DNA of 64,000 nt from Gnetum montanum. Lineage: Eukaryota > Streptophyta > Gnetopsida > Gnetales > Gnetaceae. The notes beneath the pieces are model-generated. The model was given only the letters and a program-made list of their open reading frames with translations, had not been told where the DNA came from and did no database searches. Shown here piece after piece: positions 33,029 to 45,567 of this stretch. The translations under genes were made by a program, and so were the position numbers. How positions within the stretch are numbered: position 1 is the stretch's first letter; every line of letters begins with the position of its first letter. The DNA is taken from contig MNCI01015910.1 of NCBI GenBank assembly GCA_015680685.1, forward strand, positions 1,961,001 to 2,025,000, read 5' to 3'.

Positions 33029-33825
33029 TCAAATTTCTTAACCTTTATTTTTATTATTTTGATGGATCATTCTTAAGTATCTAGTTTACCCTCTTAAATT
33101 ATGATTTCATTTTAAAATTCCTACATAGAATATGATGAATATAAATAAAGATGAATATAGTTAATTATCATATTATCTATGTTTCTTTGATATGGCTTGT
33201 TGACTTCTCAATATCCATTATTGTAGATTTCCTTGGTTTGTGTTATGTATTATTATCGTTTTCTATTATTTGTTTGTGCTATGTATTTATTATCTTTTTC
33301 TATTATTTTTCTCTTCATTTTGAATAACCTATTTAATATTTGTTTAATTAAATGTGCATAAAAATTCAACTTAGAAGTTGGAGAAGCCTACTTACCTTTA
33401 TTTTATTATCCTCATATAGTAAATGCTCAAGTTTCATTACTGTTAATTCTTTAGTGTCAGCCACACCTATTCCTCAATGTGTACCCAAATCAATCAATTG
33501 TGATAACTTAACTAACTATAGTGGTAGAGAATTAATGATTGCCTATTTAAACAAAGTTAAAATAAAGAGTTATCATATACTCCTTATTTGATTTTTAAAT
33601 ACATATGAATTAAATCTATAGTTTTTTATCTAACCTCTAATGTTGATGTCTAAGATGCAATGTCATACTCTAGAAATAAATCTCTTTGTAGGAAGTCGAT
33701 ACTCTCAACCCAATTCTTATTATCTCTTGCAGTTTTCTTACGCTTATTTTGCAAATATAAAATAGTTTATATATGTTCTCTTTCTTGATATATATCCCTA
33801 TCATTTCTACCATTTTTACCTCCAT
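33029..33825. other. AT-rich sequence, nothing recognised
   Basis: From the end of G4 to the first readable part of the A6 gag. The right part (33600-33825) is probably decayed A6 gag read on the minus strand, but I cannot show a motif. Confidence 0.4.
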
Positions 33826-34584
33826 TTATGTCATGATCTCTTCTATCATATTCACCAGATTGTTGATCATTACTTTTTCTTTCTTATCCATGCTCATCCT
33901 CATCAAAGCTTGACAATAAGAATGAAGATGATGATGGAGAATTGGGAGAACCATAATATCTTGCTCTTCTTTCATGAAAACATTTTTTTTTGTTAGGTTA
34001 CCTACCAAAAGATCTAGACCTAAAGGTCCTCCAAGTGTTGGGTCTAGTTCTCCCTCCTTCTTAATTGCAAGTTGAGCTTGAACCTAGCTATAATTTGGTC
34101 ATATCTTTGCATTAAAGGAAGGATAATTTTGGTGATTGAATCTACCTATGTGATAGTTTGCATCCTCCTTTTTTAATTGTCATGTTACTGCAATGGTAGC
34201 CTCCTTTTCCTTTGTTACTTTATGGTGAGCTTCCATAAAACACTCTTTATGAAGTTCGAACTTAGTGAGTTGATATGACCTAGATATTTCATTAGTCACC
34301 TTATAGTCAATAGTGGTTGCTTCTAGTAAAACTCTCATCAATGAAGTCCTAAGCATTGATGGATTTGAATTGTCAGGTTGTAATATAATATTGTCTTTGA
34401 GGTTCCTTCACTTCAATTATTCATCCTAGTGAAAGATGAAGGCATATTTCAAACAATAAGGATCCAAATGTTGGTAGATTATCCTAACTTAATAGGACAC
34501 ATCATTCTTGCTTTTGGTTATTCTATCACATTCCTTGGTAGAATCATTAACAAATGGGGAATTGGCTCTATAAGAAAATAGCAT
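33826..34584 (-). pseudogene. Athila-type gag, N-terminal part (A6)
   Basis: Minus-strand frame from ATG 34584. Readable parts are RANSPFVNDSTKECDRITK, HLDPYCLKYAFIFH, DNIILQPDNSNPSMLRTSLMRVLLEATTIDYKV, QLTKFELHKECFMEAHHKV and LDPTLGGPLGLDLLVGNL. The layout (an 'FIFH-stop-DE' stretch, an 'LQPDN' or 'LPLDQ' stretch, then a 'Y/F-E-H' stretch) parallels the start of the A5 gag (NFTYILH-stop-DE, LPLDQFVSKMLLQTLT). The product would be capsid protein of a third, more diverged Athila family. The rest of the element is missing to the left, where G4 begins. Confidence 0.55.
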
Positions 34585-34714
34585 CTTAGGTTACTATGTG
34601 TGTCTTAATAAAATAATATTATTTTCTATGCAATAAATCATTAAGTCCTAACAATGATTATAAATGATTTAAACTAATATAGATCACTAGCACAAGTCCA
34701 TGGAATGACACGGA

Positions 34715-35530
34715 TGATAAGAAATAGTGTAGTTATAACATCTAACCATACAAATCACAAGCATATGTAGGTGACCTGATCATAATTTATGAACTAGACT
34801 AGTGTGGTACTTAGATCACTTAGTGTGAGCATAGGTCACTATCTTCCTAGTTATACTCATGTGGCCCATAGTGCATATCATTAAGTATAACTAAGGCATC
34901 TGATCTTGATATTGTCTTGGCCATGATTAAACTATTATTAAAATAGTTAAATTTAATCTAATTATACTATGTACAAAAAGTAAATTCCATTCTACCCTAA
35001 GCGATGAGTAGTCATTTTCAACTTGTTGTACATATCCTTAACTCACAATATCATTACTAGGCTACTAAGTATGCAATGTTAAGCACACCAAATAACAACA
35101 TTGTTAGGATTACCAAATAGTAATGTATTTATGTTCAAAGTTGGTTGTACTCATTCTGCATTATTAATGTTCATTTAAAATTAAAATATTAATCTAAGTA
35201 CATAAATGTAAACAACAATGGAAATAAATTACAATTAAAAAATATTAATCTAAGTCAAAGTATTATAATAAAGCTCAATTAATCTTGATCTCATTATTGT
35301 CATGAACTATGTCATAGTACAAGCTCACTTAAATAAAACTTTGTACAATCAATTTAAGTTCATGCTATAGGCACTTACTAATTGATACTAACTTTTATAA
35401 CTATAAACCGATAGAGTTTTGGTACATTCAATGGTCAAATGTACCATAAATGTAGTAGGTGATTTATTTATATAGAAAAAACTAGCTAGTACATCAATGT
35501 TGATGCATTGACATAATTGAGTTAATTATT
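34715..35530 (-). repeat. 5' LTR of Athila-type element A6
   Basis: It starts TGATAAGAAATAGTG and shares with the other Athila-type LTRs the ordered phrases AACCATACAAATCAC, GTCACTATCTTCCTAG, TACCAAGTA and TTGGTTGTACTCATTC. The preceding 18 bases are a poor remnant of the tRNA-Asp primer site. The U3 limit near 35530 is approximate. It is the most diverged LTR of this lineage in the window. Confidence 0.65.
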
Positions 35531-37102
35531 GTTCATAAAGACTTTAATAATACCTATTGGTAATCTTCTACTACTTGTAGTAAGCATAATTGTCATATTA
35601 TGTTTTTATGTTGTCATTGTTTCATTTTCCAATTTCAACTTGGAGAGATGGAATTCCATCTTATTATACTAATTAGTGCTATCATGAATATTAGAATTGT
35701 CTCATGTAGACTTCTATGTTTTCATGTCTACTACCTTTAATGTTTTGCTAGTAAAACTAAAGGGGATTTTAAAACTTTTTTTTCTTATTTTTCCATCTCT
35801 CTAAAACTTTCTCTATAATAAGTTTTCAAGCTTATTTTGAATTTATTAGTATATTAATATTTTCAATACCTCATTTTTTTACCCTCAATCTTTCCTCATG
35901 GCATCACCCTTATTATTTAGATTTTCAGATGATTTCTCCTTAGATCTTTTTATTCTTCAAGTAGAATGTTAAAAACTAATACAATTTTATTTTCTAGTAG
36001 TAAGAAATTAGTTTCTAATAAAAGTATTGCATATAGAGCTTGATTTTTCACCTGAAATTCATTTAATAAGAATTATTTTAAAAGTTTTTAAAATTTCTTC
36101 CATGATTTTTAATCAAGATTTAGGGGGTGTTGGAACCCTAAAATAATTATAGTATAAGTATACCCCAAGATATATAATCGAATTAGAACTTTGTAACTTA
36201 GCATTACCTATCAAAATCAAATCCATGACTTGGAGATTTTAAACCAGTAGTATTACCACTAGGTCAATACCTAATTTTTTATTAAGATTTAAGCCTCATA
36301 CTACACATTCATAGAGCACTATATTTTGTACAATCATTTGAAAAATATATTTTCAAATTATCCAAGTCCAAATATTATGATTGTTATATTTGTTCTTCAT
36401 TGGATATAATGAGGTGGGACATGTTAGACCCCAAAAAATGAATAATAATATTAAAAAGATTTAGTACATTAGATCATTGAAGAAAGTGTCTAAAGAGAAA
36501 ACCTAATGGTTTTAGGGATTCCTTTTCAGGTTTTATCCTTACAATCAACTCTGAAAAACTTTTGCTCTAGGGTAGGAAAAGAATCAAGCTTTCTCTTATT
36601 AAAAAGTACCCTCACGAGTTTTTATTTCTCACCAAAGTGTTTCTCATAAAGAAAAGAAGAGAACTCTCTTTAAAGAAAAAAAAATACAAACAATAAAAAA
36701 TAAAGAACAAATAACAAAAGCTAAAAGTTTCCTATTCTTTAGCCTCCAAAACAAAAAGAAATTAGTACTATAGAAAACCAATTAATTTTTTAGCTTTAAC
36801 TAGCAACTTTTATTTTTGAAGTTGTAGCTAAAAAGTTATATTTTTGAGAACTTGATATTTAACACCTAAAGAGAGGTTACAGTATGCTCTTACTACTGGA
36901 AAATAACTGCATATTGAAGCTTGCAAATAGAGTAGAGAATAATTAGTTGAAGAAAATTCTAAATTCAAAGAAATATAGTAAAAAAAAGTAAGGTGATCAT
37001 CAAGAATGACTTTATTGATGCTTAGTTGAAATTTGTTACAAATTTTGTATATCCATGTCCAAGCATTTTAAGAAACTAAACACTAAAAAAACATGAGAAA
37101 AT
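35531..37102. other. AT-rich sequence; possible copia LTR start at 36128
   Basis: Mostly without recognisable content. At 36119-36140 the sequence TTTAGGGGGTGTTGGAACCC has the form of a copia polypurine tract followed by an LTR start (TGTTGG...). No copia coding sequence precedes it, so I leave it as a possibility only. A poly-purine stretch at 36650-36720 is simple sequence. Confidence 0.35.
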
Positions 37103-37433
37103 TGTGGAATATTATGATTAGATGTTTCATAAAGGAATTAGATAAATCTCATCCATAAATCTATGTTAAATAAGATGAGATTATATTCATGTAATTCCTA
37201 TCTAATCCCATGATTATTTCATCCATTATTAAGGAGATCCTTAAATGAGATGATAATGAACATCCCCATGATTTCCAAGATTCATGCTTATCTCTCCAGC
37301 CTATATAATTATAGTAGCATCTGGTTATTAGTAATAGAATTGAAGAGAATCTTATAAGAGTGTGTTTGTTTTAAGTAAGTTCTTTATTTCCTTTTAGCTT
37401 AGATCATAGATCTAGGGCCTTTGAGGTTTTTCA
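37103..37433 (+). repeat. Probable 5' LTR of copia element C2
   Basis: About 331 bp from TGTGGAATATTATG to GGTTTTTCA, directly before a primer site. CCTATATAATTATAG at 37300-37315 is a likely TATA box. No second copy is present, so the left limit is a guess from the usual TG start. Confidence 0.5.
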
Positions 37434-37435
37434 TT

Positions 37436-37447
37436 TGGTATCAAAGC
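37436..37447 (+). other. Primer-binding site, initiator-Met type (C2)
   Basis: TGGTATCAAAGC differs by one base from TGGTATCAGAGC and lies two bases after the LTR end. Confidence 0.75.
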
Positions 37448-37497
37448 AAGTTGGTTCAGATTCTTAACAACAGATCTCTCAAGAATGACCTAGAATC

Positions 37498-38408
37498 ATG
37501 GATCCATGTCTCTCCAAGTTCCCATCCTCAATCGAGAGAATTATGAGTATTGGGTAATCAAGATGTAGACATTATTGATCTCACAAGATTTGTGGAATTT
37601 TGTTGAGAATGGATTCAAAGATGTTGATCAAGTAACATTTCAAGTTTTGAAGGAAGATAAAAGAATAAATTCAAGGAACTTTGTAAGAAAGATGCAAAAG
37701 CAGTATTCATCATTCAATCTAGGGTAGATATGCTAGTCTTTCCCAAATTGTCATGTACCGAACTAGTAAAGCTACATGGGATGCATTGGAGATTACATAC
37801 AAGGGATCATCAAAAGTTCATGTTGTTAAGCTACAAGTATTAAGGAAAGATTTTGAATCATTACACATGCTAGATTAAAAGAATATTGACTAATACATTT
37901 GTCAATTTCAACAAGTTTGAAATGGACTTGAATCTTGTGGAGAAATGCTTGAGGAAAGGCATGCTATTGAAAAGATCCTTCAAAGTGTAACTAGATGATA
38001 TGATCCCATCATCATGGCTATTGAAGAAGTAAGAGATCTTGATAAGATGACCATGGTTGATCTCGTAGGAAGCTTAAGGACACACAAGTAAAGGATTGTT
38101 GATTATGAAGAGTCAATAGAAAATGCATTTCAAGTGCAATTTCAAAGAATGTCCAATCAAAATCAACGATCCTCAGGTAGATTCCCATTTAGAGGACATG
38201 AAGGTGGTCATAGCAGATTTGGAGATCATGGTCATGGAAGATCCAATCAATCATGGGAAGGTATTGTGATTTTTGTGGCATTACCACCCATAATACTTTA
38301 GAATGTTGGTCTAGAAAGAAGCATGAAAAGAAAGGCAAAGAAAAAATTGTAGAACATGAAGATTAGCAAAAGGATAAAAAAAGGTGAACAATTATTTTAT
38401 ATTGAAAA
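37498..38408 (+). pseudogene. Copia gag (C2)
   Basis: It begins at ATG 37498. The UBN2-type gag domain is visible from ATWDALEITYKGSSKVHVVKLQVLRKDFE (about 37765-37855), through ERHAIEKILQSVT and YDPIIMAIEEVRDLDKMTMVDLVGSL to a Gly/Arg/His-rich stretch. A frameshift near 38258 is followed by a well-kept CCHC knuckle at 38265-38306 (CDFCGITTHNTLEC, C-x2-C-x4-H-x4-C). The product would package element RNA. Several stops lie in the first third. Confidence 0.8.
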
Positions 38409-38424
38409 AGAGGAATATTAAGGC

Positions 38425-39729
38425 TTGATTTCTACAAAGGTACCAAATGCTACCAACAACAATAATATTTGGTATGTTGATAGTGGATGCAATAATCACA
38501 TGACATGGAATAAGAAATTATTCTCAAGTTTAGAAAAACATGATGGAAAGGTAATTATAGGTGATGGAAAGAAGCTAACCATTATTGAGATTAGATCGCT
38601 TGCCTTCACAACAACTCAACATAATAAATATATTATCTTATAGATATGTTATGTTCTAGATCTTTCAAAGAATTTATTAAGTGTTAGCCAATTATGTCAT
38701 AATGGTTATCATGTGGAATTTGAAAAAGATGTTTGTAAAATTTTTAAGGCTGATGATGAAAAATGTATTACCATTATTCCTATTGGCAAGAATTAGATGT
38801 ATAAGTTACAGATGCAAAAGGATGTTCATTGTTTCATTGTCATAGATGACACAACATGGCTATGGCATGTAAGGCTAGGACATGTCACCTTTGGCACTTT
38901 GGATCGCATGCCAAAAAGAGAAATTGTAAGAGGTATGACAAAATTTTCTTTGCTAGATAATCATGATTATGACATACATCAACTAGGAAAAATCACAAGC
39001 TTACCATTTCCTAGGAAAGAACATAAATCTTAAGAAAATTTACATCTAGTTCATATGGATCTATGCGTTCCCATGCAGACATTGAGCCTAGGTAAATGCT
39101 AATGTATGTTTATTATTATGGATGATTTTTCAAGATTTTATTGGGGTTATTTTATGAAATTAGAAGATCAAACATTAGGATTTTTTAAAGAGTTCAAGGT
39201 GGAAGTAGAAAAACAAAGTGGTAAGACAATAAAAAAGATTCAAATAGATTAGAGTGGTGAATTTTTATCAAATGAATTTGATGAATCTTGAAAGAAAAAT
39301 GAGATTATTCATCAAACCATCACATCATTTACAACCTAAAAAAATGGCATAGTTGAGAAGAAAAATATAATTGTCAATGAAATGACAAGGTGTTTGCTTC
39401 AAATGTCAAGCTTCAATAATAAATTTTGGGTAGAAACCTGTGCAACAATAATATATCTTTTAAATAGGGTGCTGTCAAGATCAACTCAAGATAAAACACC
39501 ATATGAATTATGATATGGACATTCTTCAAATATTTCACATTTGTCCAAATTCTAGGACAAAACTGATAAAAATTAGATTCAAAATCATTAATTTTTTTAT
39601 TTTTAAAGGATATGATAAATATTCAAAAGGATACAGGTCCTACAATTTAGAAAATAAAAAGGTGATAGATTCATGCAATGTCATTTTCTTAGAAAACAAT
39701 CATAGTGTTTACAAAGAAAACATTATAGC
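38425..39729 (+). pseudogene. Copia protease and integrase (C2), cut by A5
   Basis: Protease has WYVDSGCNNHMTW with the catalytic DSG at 38479-38487. Then come VLDLSKNLLSVSQLCHNGYHVEF and the GAG-pre-integrase block WLWHVRLGHVTFGTLDRM (38860 on). Integrase has MDDFSRFYWGYF, ID-SGEFLSNEF and NGIVEKKNIIVNEM, so residues equivalent to D, D and E are all readable. It then has FWVETCATIIYLLNRV and KGYRSYNLENKKVIDSCNVIFLEN, the normal C-terminal block. Stops occur every 100-200 bases. The frame ends at the A5 insertion. I could not find its RT on the other side at 60891. Confidence 0.85.
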
Positions 39730-40621
39730 CGATGAGTGGCAAGGCACCCCTACACCCAACCATACGAATCACTAAGGTGTTCACATGTGATTTGGTTGAA
39801 TTTTATGGATTCCTAGTGTTCTTGTACATAGGATTCAATCTAGAAGGTGAATCTAATTGTGAAATGATCATTGTCTTCCCAACTACAGCTATGAAGCTCA
39901 GTTGTATGGTTAAGTATAATTGAGACACATGATTTTTATTATTTTATATTTTTGTTTGCCTAAGGTTGGTAATAGATTGAGAATAAATTGATTAACTAAT
40001 TTAACTAATTTAATTGCTAATTAATAATTAACTATCTTAATAGAAGCATTTGGTCCCACTTTTTGTACACATCTTGAACACATACAACTCTGTTTGGTGA
40101 CCAAGCATTCAATGCTACTGAGATTACCAAGTGTTATACGTATGCTCAAAGTGGTTGTACTTATGTATGCTAGTCTATTTAGCTTAATTAATTAATTACT
40201 TAAAGTCTTAATTATCTTGGCCTAATTAATCACTTAATTAATGAAAATAATAAATGCATAAATAAATCATTAAGGTAGTCCAAGTGTTACAAGGTTTATC
40301 AAAAAGCTTATCTTTGTTGTTGCACACACTGCGATGCTCAAGTACAATAGTGCTCTACTAAAGATTTATACATACCTTGAATCCTACAATGGGAACTTAG
40401 AAAATTGTTCTATCTCTTATGGAAACAAACTACAAGAATTCTGCTAGAAATTGAAAATCTAACTCTCATTAACATGGTTGGGGTGCCATATTTATAGACC
40501 TACTAGGGTGCCATGTCGATGGGTACATGTCAACATGAGAAACCCTACATCAACAGGATCCTATTGACAAGGTCGCATCGACGGCATCCCATCAACATAG
40601 TTGATCAAAGGCACTTCATCA
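39730..40621 (-). repeat. 3' LTR of A5
   Basis: 892 bp, aligned with 60007-60885. TATA box at 40488-40497. The adjacent minus-strand internal bases, CAATCATGGAGGTA, are the likely polypurine tract. Confidence 0.88.
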
Positions 40622-40861
40622 TACCTCCATGATTGAAAGAAAACCTGTCCTCTCAAGTTCTTTACAAAATTTAAAAGGTATGGAATTATTGACTAGCATA
40701 TGACATAACAAAACTAACACAACAAAACAAAACTAAGTGCTTGATTGTACTGATCAACATTGATTACAAAATTGTGGTGTTCATGACAAAAAATTAAATA
40801 CTAGAATAGGATTGAAAAAAATTCGACAACACATCCTCTGACAACGTGAAGACAAACGAAA

Positions 40862-43810
40862 AGATCAAATGGTCCTAAGAGGTGGAGGTTCCTGAGGTTT
40901 CAAAGGACTTTCTCCTACTTCAAGTGTACATGATGGTTGAGGTGGTTGTGGTTGTCTTGCTACAGTTGCCACTTCTAGTGGAAGGTTAAAGACATTCAAC
41001 AATGACTTCATCCTCTCTTGCTTTCTCCAAGGATCATTCATAGTCCATGCAGCATCATCAATGTGCCCTAAATCAGGGATATCCCACGGATAGGACATTA
41101 TTGGAAACAACTCCTTTACATTGATAAATTAGGCAATGAATTGCTTATGTTTGATATCAAACACCTTGAGTGCATTTTGTAGCTCCTGGTAGTTGTTCAT
41201 CCTCTTGGCTAGGTTCTTAGTAGTTGCTCTTTTATTAGTAAACTTAGCCTTGAGAACCTTGAGTTCTGCATTTGCCACTAGAAGCTTTGGCTTGGTGTCC
41301 TTGTGGTGCTTGAACTTTATCTTGTACAATAAGTACAAGCTGATCACTTGTTTCTCCAATTCAAACCATGGTCGTTTGGTAGTTAGCATACCCAAATTTG
41401 CATATCAGACATTGACAAGCTCCATGTATTCTGTTATCTCCTCAATATGCAACTCCTTCATGTGAATCTCTACTTTATTGTAGGCATCTATCCCATTAAT
41501 GATAGGTTGCCAAATCTATCTTCCTTACTAGAGTTGTTGGAGGGTCTCGTGTACATTTTCCTTTGCCAATTAGATGTGTTTTTTATTAACTTCTTTTTGT
41601 AGACTGACCTAATCTCTTTAGTGATTTTTAACTCTCTCAAATTTGAGAGCCTCTAATTTCTATGTGGCTACTTCAATTACAGTCTTTTAGTGAAGAGCAC
41701 AAACCCTCTCCATGGAGAGGTTTTCGTTTTCTACTGAAAATATTCTTAGCTTAGTGTTCACTCTAGATAGTTACTCTTGTTTTTGATGGATGAAATCTTC
41801 CATCTACTATTTTTATGCATCAACAATTCATAAGCAATGATTCTCTGTAATTAATTGTACATTATCTCAGTGGGTTTGATCTAATGCCTTCTAAATTTTA
41901 TGCTAAGTGGCCTCTACCAAAGATCAATAGAACACCACCATCTCCATCACACCCTCAACCCCTTTCAATCTTATGTAAAGTTATTCAAGAGCTTCATCCT
42001 TTGTTAGTGTTGGGTTGAGGAATATAGGGTCAGCAATCTGGGCTCTTAATTTGGCACCCACCGCAACTAAGCATTCATTTATCTCTTTGGCTATTTTGAG
42101 TTGCCTCTCTAGAATGATGTTCTCACCCCTTGCTTCTAGTAGCTTTGATTGGATTGTAGTTATGTTTTTCAAAAGGTCAAACACATCTAGAATCAATTGT
42201 CCAGTTCGCACTAGTTGGTCCAGCACTTGTTCATGCTATGCTACGCTTAACTTGCTGGTTATTATCCCTTTAGATGTTTGCACATCTAAAAGTGTAGAGA
42301 CATTTCGTACAGATGTTGTAGGTGTGTTTAGAGTTTCAACAATTTTATTAGCAACCACTTTCGCTACTATCTCCTACCCCTAGTGCTGCATCACCAAAAC
42401 TATTATCTCCTCGCCCTCCTCCAACTGCACCAAAAAAGTAATAGTGTTCCTAGAGATTTCTAGTAATTGTTGCTATTGCGAGAGGGATACTATTACCTCT
42501 CAGGCACTAGGATTTGATATTGCAAGAAACTACATTCTTTGGGCCAAAATGATTAGTCCATCTACCTCCATTTGGCTAACTATTTAAGCCACTTCATTTA
42601 GGTGACTCATTGCTAGCTAATACATAGATGGATCACCACCACTTGTTCCTTCTTATTGCTCTTGCTCACTTAAGAGCCATTCTTGGAATTTTTGCAACCA
42701 TTGAGAAGTTGCAGTGGTATCTGGCACTATTTTCTGAGTGGGTGGTGGAACTTGTGGTTGCTACTCCTCTTCTTGGATGACTTTTGTAGGGACTTTTTCC
42801 TTCATCATCTCCATCTAGTTAGCGAATGGAGCACATTGTAAATCATTGTTAGTATAGTAGATTATCCCTCCCCTCTAACATATTTTTTGGATGAGGCATG
42901 AAAAAAGGAGTACCTTCCTTCCACGTTCGTTCTCCTTGAAGCACTTTTCTATTTGAAGATAGGTTACTTGTGGAAGGTTGATAGAGAATCTACCACTTAG
43001 AGCAACACATGGATGGGTGGAGAAGGCAGTGATCTTGCTTGGCCTCACTATTGGATTGAGGTGAAAGGCCACAATCTTGTAGTAGATTCTCTCCATTAGT
43101 GTGAGTGCACCATGCTCCTTACAATTGATGTCATAACACCATTGTATCCATTCTTTTTTGATGCTGGGGTCTGCCTGTATTGGAATCTTAGTAAGATTCA
43201 CCCCAATTTCTAGCAACCCAAATGGCCTACATCAAGTAGGACACTAAAATATCCTTGATCTTGATCATTGAACTCGCTTGCCTATTATTCTAGAATAAGA
43301 ACATCTCTCCCATGTGCCACTCCCTACTGGAAGTGATGATGGGTCACATGGAAGAGGTCTTCAGTTAATCTTATACTACTTGACTTGCTTGCTTTAAGAA
43401 AGAGCCAAAATTCAACTCTTGGAATACTATTTTTAGAACCTTTTTTAATTTCATCTACTTGAGGTAGGCTTTTGTCAAGGTCTCCTCAAGGTTTGCTTGT
43501 AGAGTTGGTGCCTCATCCCAATGGGATTGCTTTTTTGTTGCTACTTGTTCTAGAATCAAATGGATAGATTTCACTTCAGGCTCCTTCCTAAGAGGTCCCA
43601 TAGCATGAGTTGCTACTTGTTCTTCTTAGGCCTATTTTTGGCCTCTTCCCATTCATGGTCATTTGTCTTGTGGCTATGATGGTCCTCCTTCCTATGTGTG
43701 CTTCTGCTTTGGTACCATCTATGATCACAACACATCCAAGGATTAGTATATATAATGTGTAACTTCTAATTTTTTGATACGTCATCTCATTAATTAGTTA
43801 CATGTATGCT
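40862..43810 (-). pseudogene. 3' ORF of A5 (env position): plant-transposon domain plus coiled coil
   Basis: About 980 codons read leftward, with breaks. The N-terminal third (43440-42880) includes WIQWCYDINCKEHG, TLMERIYYKIVAFHLNP, CVALSGRFSINLPQVTYLQIEKCF and LLFSCLIQKIC. This resembles the domain I recall as PF20167 (Transposase_32). The middle is low-complexity. From 42226 to 41130 it is Lys/Glu/Leu-rich with likely coiled coils (LEARGENIILERQLKIAKEI, LLVANAELKVLKAKFTNKRA, LAKRMNNYQELQNALKVF). The end (41110-40862) has DDAAWTMNDPWRKQERMK and a Pro/Gln-rich tail. A3 has the same protein. No signal peptide or membrane helix is seen, so calling it an envelope is not justified. Confidence 0.7.
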
Positions 43811-45562
43811 AAGGTTGGACCATGGTAGATTGGTTATTTTATTATTATTTTATTTATTCTTAAGTTTAAAGTTTTATCAAAGCTAGTTGGAAGGGTTTAA
43901 CTTTTGTAATTTTATGTTTTCATGTTGGGTTTTTGTTAAACCTTTGTGGGAGTTACAAACATTTGAAAAAAAATTTTCCATGACTAAGAGCTTACCTCTG
44001 GTAGCTATAGGATCGAAGAACAGAGTGATTTGGACAAACGGTTAGGAAGATATGGCTTCTGAAATGTTATGGGCTCTGAAAACTGCAAAAAATCCTCTAG
44101 TGTTTAAAATGAAATGTAAAAAATTTGAAGTGTGGACATGTATATATATACTATTTTTATGTTGCATCAATGGGGTTCCATATATGAGGTCTTATATACG
44201 TAGGCGGTTCATCAACAGGTACTTGTTTACGAAGGGTGTAAACAAAATTTTTCAACTTGAATTTCTCAAAAAATACACAGAGTTTTCTAATGAAAGTGGG
44301 GTCAATGGAGTTTCAAAAAAGCTAAGACTGTAATGGAATCATCGAAGAGGATTATTGAAAGCTCAAAAATTGAAAAATTGGTTGGAGAATGTGTTCATTG
44401 AAGAAATTTCCTAGGGCTCACGAAGGTTTGGATTATGGAAATGTTTAACGATTAGGTTTTTAACTAACCCAACCAAGAGACATGCAAGTGGGTCCTCCCC
44501 ATAGTAGGTACATGCCCTTTTTTCCTTTGCATAACCTCAACCTAAGGAGTTTTTGGGCCTCATAGGTGATTATGGTCATGAAAGTTAAGGACCAAAACTT
44601 GGAAGAATCTACCTAAGAATTCAGGCACATCAAACCAAGACATCAAACAAAGACATGGACATCAGTAGTGAGGTGAGTCATGGAGAGCATAAATGGATGA
44701 GAGAGAAAGTGGAATGGAGTTCTTGATTAAGGTCACATGAAGTCCCTTGTGAATTTTATGGTTAAATGACTTGATAAAAACCACCCCTAGTCTAGACCAA
44801 AACCAATCATATTCAATGACTTAGCATCACTACTCTAAGACTGGTCCATCCTCTTGAGACACAAGAGTTCTCCCATAGATCAAACAACATTTCTTATAGA
44901 GAAGAAAAGAGAAGTAGGAAGTGAGAAAGGGCCTTAGTTAGAGGGGACCTTCAGGCATGGGTAACATGTCTTTCTAGTCCCATAATTAGTCATTATAGCC
45001 CATTATTTTGTTTAAGGGATGTGCTTTGAATTCCCATCATCATTCATTATTAGTATTATTATTTTCATTTATATTTATTCATTTTCTCTCTCTCTCTCTC
45101 TTTTCTAAATGGGAACTACACCATGTAAAGACTTATTCAACCTCCTATTATTGGTCAACATGGAATGGTAAGAAATCCATGAAAACACTCATGCACCCAA
45201 GTAAGTAGAAGGGTACAGAGAGTATTGAGTTCCCTTGGACTCAACCCTATTCAAACCCTTGAATCCTTGCCAAGTCCAAAAACTACCAAGGTCATAAGTT
45301 TGTTAAAGTTCTATTTAATGAAAAAGGACCTCATACTTCCAAAACAAGAAAAATCATAGAGTTTGTGAATGGGTGGATGTCATGGATTTAGTGCCTATTC
45401 CATGAAAAAGAAATGATGTCTTTTTTATTAGTATTAAAATTTAAAAATAGAAACCAAACATTAGCAATCAAAAATAATAAGTACAAACCACCATTAACAA
45501 TAGTTAGAGCACCGTTGTGTCTTGTTGGCACAAAGTACTTTATTATCAAAAATATAGAAAAT
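43811..45562 (-). other. Linker between integrase and 3' ORF (A5), left part
   Basis: Non-coding; aligns with 5171-7100 of A3. A donor-like AGAGGTAAGCTC lies on the minus strand near 43990-44000. A (CT)n run is at 45084-45104. Element N is inserted at its right end. Confidence 0.6.
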
Positions 45563-45567
45563 CATAC
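45563..45567. repeat. Target site duplication CATAC, left copy (N)
   Basis: Identical to 53554-53558. The joined empty site matches A3 near 7110-7160, which confirms the insertion. Confidence 0.92.

Noticed and set aside
25930-33033. A target duplication for G4 (TTTAA and TCAAA)
   Set aside because: Only three of five bases agree, which is not better than chance in AT-rich DNA.
36119-36140. A copia polypurine tract and LTR start as a separate element
   Set aside because: The motif fits, but no copia coding sequence precedes it and no second LTR was found, so it is noted only within the spacer entry.
40862-43810. Calling the 3' ORF of A5 a viral envelope gene
   Set aside because: No signal peptide, cleavage site or membrane helix is visible. 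The recognisable domain is a plant-transposon type followed by coiled coils.
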